From: Chelatococcus sp.
GTDB lineage: Bacteria; Pseudomonadota; Alphaproteobacteria; Rhizobiales; Beijerinckiaceae
NCBI GenBank assembly: GCA_003248805.1
Contig: QFQY01000017.1
Coordinates: forward strand, 1 to 64,000
DNA length: 64,000 bases
Direction: 5' to 3'
The stretch's first letter is position 1. Every line of letters starts with the position of its first letter. The translations under genes and the position numbers were made by a program. Shown here piece by piece: positions 25,350 to 35,600 of this stretch. A model generated the notes under the pieces. That model was not told the DNA's origin and searched no databases. It saw nothing but the letters and a program-made list of their open reading frames with translations.

Positions 25350-25442
25350 CGTCATGGTCGGGCTTGTCCCGACCATCCACGTCTTCCTCTCCTGAGAGCG
25401 GTGTTCAAGACGTGGATGCTCGCCACAAGGGCGAGCATGACG
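25350..25442. repeat. Palindromic intergenic repeat (CGTCATGGTCGGGC type)
   Basis: The left part CGTCATGGTCGGGCTTGTCC continues to GACCATCCACGTC. It is mirrored on the right by GACGTGGATGCTCGCCACAA and GGGCGAGCATGACG, ending at 25442. The two halves also each form a small hairpin. It lies between the binding-protein gene stop and the amidohydrolase start. This type is frequent in rhizobial genomes. Confidence 0.7.
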
Positions 25443-25462
25443 GGTGAGGGCGGGACGAGGCG

Positions 25463-27052
25463 TTACTTCACGAACTTCAGGTCCAGGCCCTTGTAGAGCC
25501 CGCAGCCATAGATGTTGTGCGCCTTGAAGGGAGCGAGCCTGCCGGAGGCCGCGATCTTCATGGGCTCGTGGTAGAGCGGCAGCCAGACGGCGGCTTCGTG
25601 GACCTTCTTCAGCACCTCGCCATAGGCCTGGGCGCGATCGTTGTCGTTGAGCGCGGTAATGCCCTTGTTGAGCAGCGCGTCGGTCTCGGGATCCTTCCAG
25701 TTCATGCGGTTGGGCGTGGGCGCGTTGGTCGAGGGGAAATAGAGGTTCAGCGCGTCGCCGGCCGAGATATAGGGGAAACTCATCCCGAACATGTCGAACT
25801 CCTGGGTCGCGAGCTTGCCCCAGGCGATGGTGGCGTCGAAGAGCTGGATCTGGAGATCGACGCCGACCTTGCGAAGGTCGCCCTGGACCGCCTCCATCAG
25901 CTTCTGCCAGGTCGAGCCGGTGAAGCCGTAGACGACCGGGCTGAGCTTCTTGCCGTCCTTGTAGCGGAAGCCGTCGGGGCCCTTGGCCCAGCCGGCCGCG
26001 TCGAGCAGCTTGTTGGCTTCGGCGACATTGGTCTTGAGCGGGGTGACGGCCTTGTTCCAGTCGAGCGCTTCGCTGGAGATGTAGCCGTATGCCGGCTCGA
26101 CCTCGCCGAAATAGAGATTGTCGGCGATCGCCTTCTGGTCGACGGCCATCACCATCGCCTTGCGCACCGCGGGGTCGTCGACGCCGGCCTTGTCGACCTT
26201 GAACCCGACGAAATAGGTCCAGAAGGCTTCCTTGGACTCGACGAGCTTCATGGTCCGGTTGGCGCGCAGCTGCGCCATGCCGGAATAGGGCACGTATTGC
26301 GTCACCTGGCTCTGGCCGGTCATGGCGGCGGCGAGGCGGGTGTTCTCCTCGGGCACGATGCGCCAGACGATCTCGTTGATCTGGGCCGGGCCGGTGTTCT
26401 CGTAAATCGGCGGCCCCCATTTGTAGGCGGCGTTCTTCTTCAGCCGGAATTCGTTGCGCGGCTTCCAGTCGCCCCAGCAATAGGGGCCGGTTCCGTTGAG
26501 CCCCTTGACGCCGAAATCGGCGCCGAGCGCCTCGACATTGGCCTTGTCGATGATCAGCGCGAAGCTCTGGGTGAGCTGGTAGAGCAGCTCGGAGAACGGC
26601 GCGGTCAGCTTGTATTCGACGGTGTAGTCGTCGACGGCGACGATGTCGTCGACCTTGCCGGCGCGCCAGCGCACGGGCGAGCGCGTCGCCGGGTCGATCC
26701 AGCGCTTCATCGAATAGACCACGTCCTGGGCGGTCATCTTCTTTCCGTCGCAGAAGGAGACGTCGTTGCGCAGCTTGAAGGTGTAGGTCTTGCCGTCGGG
26801 CGAGACGGTCCAGGAGGAGGCGAGGCCGGGCTTGATCGTCGACATGTCGTGGTCGAGCGAGACCAGCGTGTCGCCGAGCATGAACAGCACCTCGGAGGCG
26901 GCGCGCGCCGTCGAGCGATGCGGGTCGTAGCGGTCGCTGTCGACCTCGCGCACGATCGTCAGGGTCTGGTTGGCGCCTTGCGCGAAGGCCGGTCCGGAGA
27001 AGGCGGCCAGGCTCAGCAGGGCGCCGGCCGCGATGGTCTTCAGCTTGCTCAC
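25463..27052 (-). CDS. ABC transporter substrate-binding protein, dipeptide/oligopeptide type (family 5)
   Basis: This 529-residue periplasmic binding protein has a signal peptide ending at about residue 24 (SGPAFA/QG). The mature protein matches SBP family 5 (DppA/OppA): 'LTIVREVDSDRYDPHRS', 'GLASSWTVSPDGKTYTFKLR' and 'DVVYSMKRWIDPATR'. It delivers its ligand to the two permeases encoded upstream. No ATPase gene is found in the cluster. The neighbouring amidohydrolases suggest a small amide or heterocycle rather than a true peptide, but this is inference. Confidence 0.93.
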   Translation of the reverse strand: MSKLKTIAAGALLSLAAFSGPAFAQGANQTLTIVREVDSDRYDPHRSTARAASEVLFMLGDTLVSLDHDMSTIKPGLASSWTVSPDGKTYTFKLRNDVSFCDGKKMTAQDVVYSMKRWIDPATRSPVRWRAGKVDDIVAVDDYTVEYKLTAPFSELLYQLTQSFALIIDKANVEALGADFGVKGLNGTGPYCWGDWKPRNEFRLKKNAAYKWGPPIYENTGPAQINEIVWRIVPEENTRLAAAMTGQSQVTQYVPYSGMAQLRANRTMKLVESKEAFWTYFVGFKVDKAGVDDPAVRKAMVMAVDQKAIADNLYFGEVEPAYGYISSEALDWNKAVTPLKTNVAEANKLLDAAGWAKGPDGFRYKDGKKLSPVVYGFTGSTWQKLMEAVQGDLRKVGVDLQIQLFDATIAWGKLATQEFDMFGMSFPYISAGDALNLYFPSTNAPTPNRMNWKDPETDALLNKGITALNDNDRAQAYGEVLKKVHEAAVWLPLYHEPMKIAASGRLAPFKAHNIYGCGLYKGLDLKFVK

Positions 27053-27101
27053 GTGGTTTTTCCCCTTTGTTATGCGTGCGATTGTCGGGATTTCAGCGCG
27101 T

Positions 27102-27992
27102 TCAGTCGTTCCTCATGCGCGGGTCGAGCAGATCGCGCAGCGCATCGCCCAGCAGGTTCACGCAGAGCACGATCGCGATGATGACGAGGCTCGGCAGCAG
27201 CGAGATATGCGGCGCGAAGAACAGCGCGTCGCGGCCGAGCGAGGCCATCATGCCGAGCTCGGCTTCCGGCGGGCGCACGCCGAGGCCGAGGAAGGAGAGC
27301 GCGGCGCCGATCAGGATGATCTGGCCGAAGCGCAGCGTCATGAAGACGAAGACCGGCGAAAGGCAGTTCAGCGCCAGATAGCGCCAGATCAGCGTCGAGT
27401 CCGGCAGGCCGAGCGCCCGGCCGGCCTCCATATAGTCCTGTCCCATCACGACCACCGCCGCCGAGCGCGTGATCCGCGCCACGTCCGGAATGGTGGCGAT
27501 GGAGAGCGCGATCACGATCGCGGTGAGGCCGGGCCCGACGACGGCCGCCAGCGCCAGCCCGAGCAGGATCGCGGGAAAGGACAGGAGGATGTCCGAGCCG
27601 CGCATGACGTAGCCGTCAAGCCGCCGGTAGAACACGCCCAGAAGCGCGAGGAGCGCGCCGATGCCGCCGCCGATCGCGATCGAGGCGAGGCCCATCAGCA
27701 GCGTCAGCCGCGCGCCGTAGAGCAGGCGCGACAGCATGTCCCGGCCTTGCCCGTCGGTGCCGAGCCAGTGCTGCGGCAGCGAGCCCGCGCTCCAGATCGG
27801 CGGGATGAAGGGACGTCTCGTCGTCTCGTACGGATCGAAGGGCGCGATCCATGGCGCCAGCGCCGCCGCGACGACGATGACGAGGAGAATGACGGCGGCC
27901 AGCACGGCGAGCCGGTCGCGCAGCAGGCGGCGCAGCACGGCCGAGAAGCGGCCGGCCTTCACGGCCGCAGGGGACAGCGCGGCGTCAGCCAT
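27102..27992 (-). CDS. ABC transporter permease, DppC/OppC type
   Basis: This 296-residue inner-membrane permease has an N-terminal cytoplasmic region and transmembrane segment ('LAVLAAVILLVIVVAAALAP'), the family element 'HWLGTDGQGRDMLSRLLYGA', and the EAA loop for ATPase contact around 'YMEAGRALGLPDSTLIWRYL'. The usual ending 'LLGDALRDLLDPRMR' is present. It overlaps the DppB-type gene by 8 bases. Confidence 0.94.
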   Translation of the reverse strand: MADAALSPAAVKAGRFSAVLRRLLRDRLAVLAAVILLVIVVAAALAPWIAPFDPYETTRRPFIPPIWSAGSLPQHWLGTDGQGRDMLSRLLYGARLTLLMGLASIAIGGGIGALLALLGVFYRRLDGYVMRGSDILLSFPAILLGLALAAVVGPGLTAIVIALSIATIPDVARITRSAAVVVMGQDYMEAGRALGLPDSTLIWRYLALNCLSPVFVFMTLRFGQIILIGAALSFLGLGVRPPEAELGMMASLGRDALFFAPHISLLPSLVIIAIVLCVNLLGDALRDLLDPRMRND

Positions 27993-28929
27993 GTTTCGCC
28001 ACCCTCGGGTCGAGCACCGCGTAGAGCATGTCCACGATCAGGTTGATGATGAGAAAGGCCAGCGCCAGAACGAGGATGGCGCCCTGCGCCAGCGGGAAAT
28101 CCGAGGCCAGGATCGCGCCGACCGCGAGCCGCCCGACGCCGGGCCAGGAATAGATCGTCTCGGTGACGACGGCGCCGCCGAGCAGGTAGCCGGCCTGGAG
28201 CCCGATCAGCGTCACGACCGGGATCAGGGCGTTGCGCAGCACGTGGCGCAGCACGACGGCGCGTTCCGAGAGTCCCTTGGCGCGCGCCGTGCGGACATGG
28301 TCGGCGCCGAAGACCTCCAGCGCGGCGGTGCGGGTCATGCGGGCGATGGGGCCGATGAAGACGAGCCCGAGCGTCAGCGCCGGCAGGGCGATGGAGGCGA
28401 GCCCGTCGAGGCTCCAGAGCGGCCCGCCGCGCCCGATGAACGGCAGCAGCCCCCATTGGTAGCCGACATACTGCATCAGGATGAGCCCGATGAAGAAGAC
28501 CGGGGTGGAGACGCCGGCGACGGAGATCGCGATGACCAGCCGGTCCAGGAAGCGCCCGCGATAGACGGCGGCCAGCGTGCCGAGCGCGATGCCCAGCGGC
28601 ACCGCCCAGATCAGGCAGGCCAGCATCAGCTCGACGGTGGGCCCGATCGCCTCGCCGAGCTCGGCCACGACCCCCGTATTCGAGATCAGCGAGACCCCGA
28701 GGTCGCCCTGCAGAACGCGCCAGAGATAGAGCCCGAACTGCACGGGGATCGGCCTGTCGAGCCCGAGATCGCGCCGGATTTCGGCGACCAGCTCGGGCGA
28801 CGCCGTCGGCCCGGCGACGATCGCGGCAGGATCGGCGGGGACGAGCTGGAGCAGCAGGAACCCGAAGAACAGCACGCCGAACAGCACGGGCACGGACAGA
28901 GCCAGGCGTTGGGCGACATGGTTCAGCAT
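27985..28929 (-). CDS. ABC transporter permease, DppB/OppB type
   Basis: This 314-residue inner-membrane permease starts with the typical 'MLNHVAQRLALSVPVLFGV' and shows 'RRDLGLDRPIPVQFGLYLW' and the EAA loop 'VRTARAKGLSERAVVLRHVL' followed by 'LRNALIPVVT'. It pairs with the DppC-type permease and the binding protein downstream. It begins 41 bases after the YtcJ-like amidohydrolase and is likely in the same transcript. Confidence 0.94.
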   Translation of the reverse strand: MLNHVAQRLALSVPVLFGVLFFGFLLLQLVPADPAAIVAGPTASPELVAEIRRDLGLDRPIPVQFGLYLWRVLQGDLGVSLISNTGVVAELGEAIGPTVELMLACLIWAVPLGIALGTLAAVYRGRFLDRLVIAISVAGVSTPVFFIGLILMQYVGYQWGLLPFIGRGGPLWSLDGLASIALPALTLGLVFIGPIARMTRTAALEVFGADHVRTARAKGLSERAVVLRHVLRNALIPVVTLIGLQAGYLLGGAVVTETIYSWPGVGRLAVGAILASDFPLAQGAILVLALAFLIINLIVDMLYAVLDPRVAKHG

Positions 28930-28970
28930 CGCTTCGAAGCCTTTCCGCTGCGGCGCGCGTCGGTCATCTC

Positions 28971-30590
28971 TCAGGCCTGGTACACGATCTTGCCGTCGGC
29001 GATGGTCAGGTCGCAGCGTGTCTCGTGCAAGAGCTGTTCCGGCGTCGCCTTTCCGAGATCGCGGGAGAACACGGCGACATCCGCGGCCATGCCGGGAAGC
29101 AGGCGGCCGCGGCTGGTCTCGCAGCGGTTCACATAGGCGCCGAAATCCGTATAGGCGGCGATGATCTCGTCGATGGTGATGCGCTGGTCGGGGGCGATCA
29201 CCGTGCCGCGCGAGGTCTTGCGCGTCAGCATCGTGTAGATGTTCGGCCAGATGTTCACGTCGCACACCGGCGCATCCGACGAGGCGGCCGGCTTCATGCC
29301 CGCCTCCATCCAGCGCTTCATCGGGTAGCAGGCGTCGACGCGCTCCTGGTCGAGCACCGAGAGATAGAGATCGCCGAAATCGTAGATGAAGACCGGCTGC
29401 GGCACGGGTTCGATTCCGAGCCGCGCCATCCGTGCGATCTGGTCGCGCGAGTTGAAGCCGCAATGCTCGATGCGGTGGCGGCGGGCCGGATCGGGATGGG
29501 CGGCGAGAGCCTTCTCCATCGCGACGAGCGTCTGTTCGATGGCCGCGTCGCCGATGGCGTGCACGGCGAGCTGATAGCCCTTGGCGTGGTAGTCCAGCGT
29601 CAGCGCGTCCATCTCGGCATCGCTCAGGCAGAAGATGCCCTTGGTCTCGGGCTCGCCGAGATAAGGCACGCTCATCGCCGCCGTGCGTCCGCCGGCCGAG
29701 CCGTCGGTGAAGATCTTGACCGGGCCGACGCTGAGCCAGTCGTCGCCGGCCCCCGTCACCAGGCCGTCGGCAAAGCACTGCTCGACGATGCCGTTATGCC
29801 CGCCGAGCAGGCACATATTGGTGCGGACCGGCAGGCGGCCGGTGCGCTGCGCGGTGCGATAGGCCTTCACCTCGCGATATTGCGAGCGCATGCCCACGGC
29901 CGCGTCCATGACGCTGGTGATGCCGAAGGAGTTGCAATAGCGGCCGGCCCGTTCGATCGCCGCGACGAGTTCCTCGTCGCTCGGGGCGGGAATGACCTTC
30001 TTGATGTGGTCGCGGCCGTTTTCCGCCATCAGCCCGGTCAGCGAGCCGTTGACCTGTTCGATCGCGCCGCCCGCCGGAACGGGTGTCGCTTCGGTCACGC
30101 CCGCGAGCTCGAGCGCCAGCGAATTCGCGATCGAGACATGGCCGCAGGCGCGCACGATGTAGACCGGATTCTCCGGCGCGGCGCGGTCGAGCTCGGTGCG
30201 GTGCGGATGGCGCTTCACGTCGAGCTCGAACTGGTCGTAGCCCCGCGCCAGAATCCATTCGCCGGGCTTCGCCTCGGCCGCGGCCTTCGCGATCATGTCG
30301 AGAAGCCCGTCCAGCGTCCGCACGAAGCGCGGCCGGATGTCGAGCTCCTTCATGGTCAGGCCGAGCGGCAGCAGGTGGAGATGAGCCTCGTAGAGGCCGG
30401 GCGTCGCCATCCGGCCCGCGAGGTCGATGACCTGCGTGTCGGGCCCGATCAGAGGCTCCATGTCTGCCGGCGTGCCGGTGGCCAGAACCTTGCCCGCCCA
30501 CAAGGCGATGGCGGTCGCGTAGCCTTCCCTCGAGCCGAGATAGATCGGACCGTTCTGGAGAACGATGTTCGCTTTCGGCAGGCTAGGCAT
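28971..30590 (-). CDS. Amidohydrolase family protein (YtcJ-like)
   Basis: This 539-residue enzyme is of the YtcJ/amidohydrolase 3 subgroup. It has 'PGLYEAHLHLLPLG' (HxH metal site), the large insertion typical of YtcJ ('WILARGYDQFELDVKRHPHR'), 'FTDGSAGGRTAAM', 'YQLAVHAIGDAAIEQTL', 'RRHRIEHCGF' and Asp in 'AASSDAPVCDVNIWP'. Substrates in this subgroup are largely unknown, with N-substituted amides suspected. It is the first gene of the leftward operon. The 393-bp region upstream holds a strong inverted repeat at 30673-30711. Confidence 0.9.
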   Translation of the reverse strand: MPSLPKANIVLQNGPIYLGSREGYATAIALWAGKVLATGTPADMEPLIGPDTQVIDLAGRMATPGLYEAHLHLLPLGLTMKELDIRPRFVRTLDGLLDMIAKAAAEAKPGEWILARGYDQFELDVKRHPHRTELDRAAPENPVYIVRACGHVSIANSLALELAGVTEATPVPAGGAIEQVNGSLTGLMAENGRDHIKKVIPAPSDEELVAAIERAGRYCNSFGITSVMDAAVGMRSQYREVKAYRTAQRTGRLPVRTNMCLLGGHNGIVEQCFADGLVTGAGDDWLSVGPVKIFTDGSAGGRTAAMSVPYLGEPETKGIFCLSDAEMDALTLDYHAKGYQLAVHAIGDAAIEQTLVAMEKALAAHPDPARRHRIEHCGFNSRDQIARMARLGIEPVPQPVFIYDFGDLYLSVLDQERVDACYPMKRWMEAGMKPAASSDAPVCDVNIWPNIYTMLTRKTSRGTVIAPDQRITIDEIIAAYTDFGAYVNRCETSRGRLLPGMAADVAVFSRDLGKATPEQLLHETRCDLTIADGKIVYQA

Positions 30591-30672
30591 GAGATGTGAT
30601 CCTCGCAGACCGCGAGCATTGCAAAACCTATTTTCTGCCGCAATCCGCCCGGCGTGCTAAAATTCCGCGTCT

Positions 30673-30711
30673 ATGCGCAATGATATGCTGCAATTGCGTT
30701 ATTTTGCGCAT
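30673..30711. promoter_or_regulatory. Inverted repeat, candidate operator of the amidohydrolase/ABC operon
   Basis: ATGCGCAA (30673-30680) and TTGCGCAT (30704-30711) form perfect 8-bp arms. A central palindrome GCAATTGC (30690-30697) lies between them, so three related half-sites repeat at roughly one-and-a-half helical turns. It sits 83-121 bases upstream of the YtcJ-like start in an AT-rich stretch. The binding regulator is not evident from the neighbourhood. Confidence 0.45.
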
Positions 30712-30936
30712 GTTCTGATCCTGCAATTCGACAGACGGGAGAAGACTTTGCTTCCCGCAGCGAAGGGGTCTGCCGCATCGTCCGGGCAGGGTTACCGCAT
30801 CGCGCGGCGTGCGCGAGCGGCCGTCGAGCCGCCACGGATGCGGCCTCTGACGGGGCCTCGCGCGCAGCCGGCGTCTTCGCGCCGGTTCTCGAGCGCCGCA
30901 GCTTCGGGAGCGCCACGGGCCGCCACAAAAAAGGTG

Positions 30937-30966
30937 TAATGTGCAGCATTGTAAGCATGCTCATTA
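30937..30966. promoter_or_regulatory. Candidate MarR operator
   Basis: TAATGTGCA (30937-30945) and TGCTCATTA (30958-30966) match in 8 of 9 positions as an inverted repeat, 17 bases before the marR ATG. The position and size suit autorepression by the MarR protein. Confidence 0.45.
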
Positions 30967-30983
30967 TAAGGTGCGATTGACCG

Positions 30984-31454
30984 ATGCGACGCCCCCTGCG
31001 ACGCGAACTCGTCTTCCAGCTCGTCGAGACGGCGCGACAGCTGCGCACCCATGTCGACCAGCGCGCGCGCCGGCGCGGCACGACGCGGGCGCAATGGGGC
31101 GTACTGGCGCGCCTGCGCCGGCTGGAGGGGCTGAATCAGGCGGCGCTCGCCGAAATGCTGGAAATGCAGCCGATCACGGTCACCCGCATGATCGACCGGC
31201 TGGAGCAGCAGGGCCTCGTCGAGCGCCGCGCCGACCCCGCCGACCGCCGCGCCCGCCGGCTCTACCTCACCGGCGAGGGCCGGGCGCTCGTCGACGGGCT
31301 CGACGAACTGCGCCACGAGATCGCCGAGCATCTGCTGGCCGGCGTCGACGATGCAGCCCTCGCCACGACGCTGGAAACGCTGGCCGTCGTGCGCGAACGC
31401 GCGCGTCTGGCCGATCCGCACTCGACCGCCACCGCGTCTGAAACCGCCGCCTGA
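30984..31454 (+). CDS. MarR-family transcriptional regulator
   Basis: This 156-residue winged-helix regulator has its DNA-binding core at about residues 30-100: 'TTRAQWGVLARLRRLEGLNQ', 'LAEMLEMQPITVTRMIDRLE' as the recognition region and 'GLVERRADPADRRARRLYLT' as the wing. Homodimeric binding to the palindrome upstream is expected. It is the first gene of a three-gene operon with an RND adaptor and pump, starting 10 bases before the adaptor, so it probably controls them in response to small phenolic or amphiphilic ligands. Confidence 0.92.
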   Translation: MRRPLRRELVFQLVETARQLRTHVDQRARRRGTTRAQWGVLARLRRLEGLNQAALAEMLEMQPITVTRMIDRLEQQGLVERRADPADRRARRLYLTGEGRALVDGLDELRHEIAEHLLAGVDDAALATTLETLAVVRERARLADPHSTATASETAA

Positions 31455-31464
31455 AAGAAGACCC

Positions 31465-32664
31465 ATGACAAGGCCTGGACTGATCGTACTTTCCGCACTC
31501 GCGCTGGCGGCGGCCGGAGGCGTCTGGTTCGCGACGTCGCGCGGCTCGGGTGACCATGCCGCGACATCGCGGCCGTCGCGGGGCGGGGAGGGCGTTCCGG
31601 TCTCCGTCGCGACGGCGCCCGTGGCGCAGGCGGACGTGCCCGTCCGCAAGCGCGCCATCGGCTTCGTCGAGACGCCGGCGAGCGTCGTGGTGCGCTCGCG
31701 GATCGACAGCCAGATCGTCGAGCAGCATGTGACGGACGGCCAGTTCGTCGCCAAGGGCGATCTTCTCTTCACCCTGGACGACCGGGACATCAAGGCGCAG
31801 ATCGCCAAGGACGAGGCCGCCATCGCCCGCGACGAGGCGACCCATCGCCGCGCCGAGGCGGACCTCGCGCGATACCAGATGCTGCTGACGCGCAACGCCG
31901 GCACGCAGGTCCAGGTCGATCAGGCGACCGCAGACGAGGCCACCTCGGCCGCGACGATCCTCGCAGACAAGGCGACGCTGGAGGCCGACAAGCTCAAGCT
32001 GAGCTACACCCGCATCACCGCGCCGATCGACGGGCGGGCGGGCGCCGTCCAGGTCACGCCCGGCAATCTCGTCTCGGCCAACGCCTCCGGCTCGGCGCTG
32101 ATGACGATCACGCAGATGAAGCCGCTGCGCGTCACCTTCGCCTTGCCCGAGCGCGACCTGCCGGTTGTGCAGGCGGCGCTGGCGCGCGGCAAGCCTGTGC
32201 CGGTGACCGCGAAAATCCCCGACACGGACAAGCCGGCGGCGCAGGGCGTGCTGAATTTCGTCGATTCCACGGTCGACATGACCTCGGGCACCATCACCGT
32301 GAAGGCGGCTTTCGCGAATGACGATCTGGCGCTCTGGCCGGGTCAGTATGTCGATGTGGAGGTGGCCGTGGGCACGCTGCAAGACGTCGCGGTGGTGCCG
32401 ACCGTCGCCGTCCAGTCCGGCCAGAAGGGCCCCTATGTCTACGTTGCCGAAGCGGGCGGAACCGTCGCGCTGCGCCAGGTCAACGTGGCCCTGGCCGACG
32501 GGGCGCGCACCGCGATCGCCGAGGGCGTCAAGCCGGGCGAGCGTGTCGTCGTCGATGGCCAGCTCAGGCTGAAGGACGGCGCCAAGATCCGCGAGCGTGA
32601 CGGGCAGGCCAAGCCGGCCGACGGTGCCAAGGGCGTGCCGGTCGCGGGAGGGGCGAATTCATGA
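31465..32664 (+). CDS. RND efflux periplasmic adaptor (MdtA-like)
   Basis: This 399-residue membrane-fusion protein has an N-terminal hydrophobic anchor ('LIVLSALALAAAGGVWFA') without a lipobox. The biotinyl-lipoyl-like half-motifs are 'VRSRIDSQIVEQHVTDGQFV' and 'LKLSYTRITAPIDGRAG', which enclose a helical hairpin. The C-terminal membrane-proximal domain includes 'VAVQSGQKGPYVYVAE', typical of MdtA-type adaptors. ATG at 31465 has GAAAGAAG upstream. The stop overlaps the pump start (ATGA). Confidence 0.92.
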   Translation: MTRPGLIVLSALALAAAGGVWFATSRGSGDHAATSRPSRGGEGVPVSVATAPVAQADVPVRKRAIGFVETPASVVVRSRIDSQIVEQHVTDGQFVAKGDLLFTLDDRDIKAQIAKDEAAIARDEATHRRAEADLARYQMLLTRNAGTQVQVDQATADEATSAATILADKATLEADKLKLSYTRITAPIDGRAGAVQVTPGNLVSANASGSALMTITQMKPLRVTFALPERDLPVVQAALARGKPVPVTAKIPDTDKPAAQGVLNFVDSTVDMTSGTITVKAAFANDDLALWPGQYVDVEVAVGTLQDVAVVPTVAVQSGQKGPYVYVAEAGGTVALRQVNVALADGARTAIAEGVKPGERVVVDGQLRLKDGAKIRERDGQAKPADGAKGVPVAGGANS

Positions 32665-35600
32665 ACATCTCCACCTTCTGCATCCGCCATCCGGTCGCGA
32701 CGATCCTGATGTCGGTCGCGCTCGTGCTGGCGGGCGCCTTCGCCTATCGCGTCCTGCCGGTCGCGGCGCTGCCGCGGGCCGAATTCCCGGTCGTCAACGT
32801 CTCGGCGCAGCTCCCCGGCGCCTCGCCCGACACCATGGCGACCTCGGTGGCGACGCCGCTGATCAAGCAGTTCGCCACCATCGCCGGCATCGACTCGATC
32901 TCGACCACCAATGCGCAGGGCTCGACCTCGATCGCGATCCAGTTCGTGCTCAACCGCAACATCGACGCGGCGGCGGCGGACGTGCAGGCGGCGATCACCC
33001 GCGCGCAGCGCCAGTTGCCGCAGGAGATGACGACCCCGCCGAGCTATCGCAAGGTCAATCCGGCCGATGCGCCGATCATCCTGATGGCGCTCAAGAGCGA
33101 CGTCATCCCGCTCTCGCAGCTCGATGCCTTCGCCCAGCAGGTCATCTCGCCGGCGCTGTCGACCGTGGACGGCGTGGCGCAGGTGCTGATCTTCGGCAGC
33201 CAGAAATACGCCGTGCGCATCCAGATCGACCCCGTGGCGCTCGCCGCGCGCGGCATCGGCGTCGACGAGCTGCAATCGGCCATCACCGCGACCAACGCCA
33301 ACACGCCGGTCGGCACGCTGCAGAGCTCGGCGCAGCAGCTCACCATCCAGGCGCATACGCAGCTCGCCGACGCGAAGCAGTTCGCCAACGTCATCATCGC
33401 CACGCGCAACGGCAAGCCGGTCCGGCTCGGCGACGTCGCGAAGGTGATCGACTCGGTCGAGAACGCGCAGACCTCGAGCGCCTATGACGGCATTCCCGCC
33501 ATCGTGCTCGCCGTCCAGCGCCAGCCCGACGCCAACACCGTCGAGGTGGTCGACCGGGTCAAGGCGATGCTGCCGGCCTTCTCCGAGCAGCTTCCGGCCG
33601 CCGCCTCGATCTCGCTGCTGAACGACCGCTCGACCTCGATCCGCGCGGCGGTGGAGGACGTCCAGTTCACGCTGCTGCTCACCATCGCGCTCGTGGTGAT
33701 GGTCATCTTCGTCTTCCTGCGTCGCCTCGCCGCGACCTTCATCCCGGCCATCGCGGTGCCGATCTCCATCGTGGCGACGCTGGCGGCGATGTATGCCTTC
33801 GGCTTCTCGATCGACAACATCTCGCTGCTGGGCCTGACGCTGTCGGTCGGCCTCGTCGTCGACGACGCCATCGTCATGCTGGAGAACATCGTCCGGCACA
33901 TGGAGGAGGACGGTTTGCCCGCCTTCGAGGCCGCGCTGAAGGGCTCCTCCGAGATCGGCTTCACCATCGTCTCGATCTCGCTGTCGCTGGTGGCCGTGTT
34001 CATTCCCGTGCTGCTGATGGGCGGCGTGATCGGCCGCATCTTCAACGAGTTCGCCGTGGTGGTGACGGTCTCGATCCTGGCCTCGGCCTTCGTTTCGCTG
34101 ACACTGACGCCGATGCTCTGCGCCCGGCTGCTGAGCGGCTATGGCGACCATCATCGCGAAAACGCGCTCGGGCGCGTGCTGGAACGCGGTTTCTCGGCGC
34201 TGGTCACCGGCTATGACCGGACTCTCGGCCTCTGCCTCAAGGTGAAGCCCGTGATGCTGCTGGTCTTCTTCGCGACCATGGCGGGCTCGGTCTGGCTGCT
34301 GCAGACGACGCCGAAGGGCTTCTTCCCGCAGGAGGATATCGGCCAGCTCCAGGTCTCGACCGAGGCGCGGCAGGACATCTCCTTCGCTGCGATGAAGGAG
34401 TTGCAGGCGAAGGTGGCCGAGGTCTTCCGCCGCTCGCCCCATGTCGCCCATGTCGCGTCGAGCGTCGGCGGCAGCGGCGGCGCCGCCTCCTCGCTCAATG
34501 CGGGGCGCCTCTTCGTCGAGCTCAAGCCGCAGGATCGGCGGCCGCCGCTGCCGAAAGTGCTGGCCGATCTCAGGCGCGAGACCAGCCAGATTCCCGGCAT
34601 CACGGCCTATATGACGCCGGTGCAGAACCTCAACATCGGCGCTCGCTCCTCGAAGAGCCAGTATCAGCTCGTCGTTCAGGGGCTCGACCAGCCGCTGATG
34701 AACGAGTGGGCTCTGAAGCTCGCCGACGCGATGGGCCAGGATCGCGCCCATTTCATCGACGTCACCACCGATCTCCAGAACAGCGCCTCCGAGGCGACGC
34801 TCGTCATCGACCGCGACAAGGCGAACCAGCTCAAGATCGGCGCCGACGTGCTGCGCTCGACGCTCTATTCCGGCTTCGGCGTCCGGCAGGTCTCGACCAT
34901 CTACACGGCGGGCGACAGCTATCAGGTCATCGTCGAGTTCGACCCGACCCATGGCTGGTCGCCCGACCGGCTCGACCAGATCCGCGTGCGGGCCGGCAAC
35001 GGCATGCTGGTGCCGCTCGGTGCCTTCGCGCGGGTGGAGCGCACGGTCGGCCAGCTCACGGTCAACCAGCTCGGGCAAATCCCCGCCGTCACCATCTCCT
35101 ACAACCTGCCGCCCGGCGTCGCGCTCGGGGACAGCGTCACGCGGATCAACGCGCTCAAGGGCGAGCTCGGCTTCCCGACGGCCTCGCTCTCGACGACGCT
35201 CGCCGGCACGGCCAAGACCTTCCAGGATTCGCTGGCCAATCAGGGCCTGCTGATCGCCGGCGCGATCCTGACGATCTACATCGTGCTGGGCATCCTCTAT
35301 GAGAGTTTCATCCACCCGCTGACGATCCTGACCGGGCTGCCCTCGGCGGCGATCGGCGCGCTGGGAGCGCTCAGGCTCTTCGATCTCGATCTCTCGGTCA
35401 TCGCGATCATCGGCCTGCTGATGCTGATCGGCATCGTGAAGAAGAACGCGATCATGATGATCGACGTGGCGCTCGTCCTGCGGCGAGAGGGCGCGTCGGC
35501 GGAGGAGTCGATCCACCGCGCCTGCGTGATGCGGTTCCGGCCGATCCTGATGACGACGCTTGCCGCCGTCATGGGCACGCTGCCGATCGCGATCGGCGCC

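Larger units (their letters stand above)
30591..30983. other. Divergent intergenic region with two operator candidates
   Basis: This 393-bp gap separates the amidohydrolase/ABC operon (leftward) from the MarR/RND operon (rightward). It contains no convincing gene. An open frame at 30673-30939 exists, but it has no homology-like pattern and starts inside an inverted repeat. The left third is unusually AT-rich for this genome and holds the inverted repeat at 30673-30711. A second inverted repeat lies at 30937-30966 next to the marR start. Confidence 0.7.

Noticed and set aside
30673..30939. A possible 88-residue gene between the amidohydrolase and marR genes
   Set aside because: It starts inside an inverted repeat, lacks a ribosome site and has no recognisable pattern; the region is better read as regulatory.
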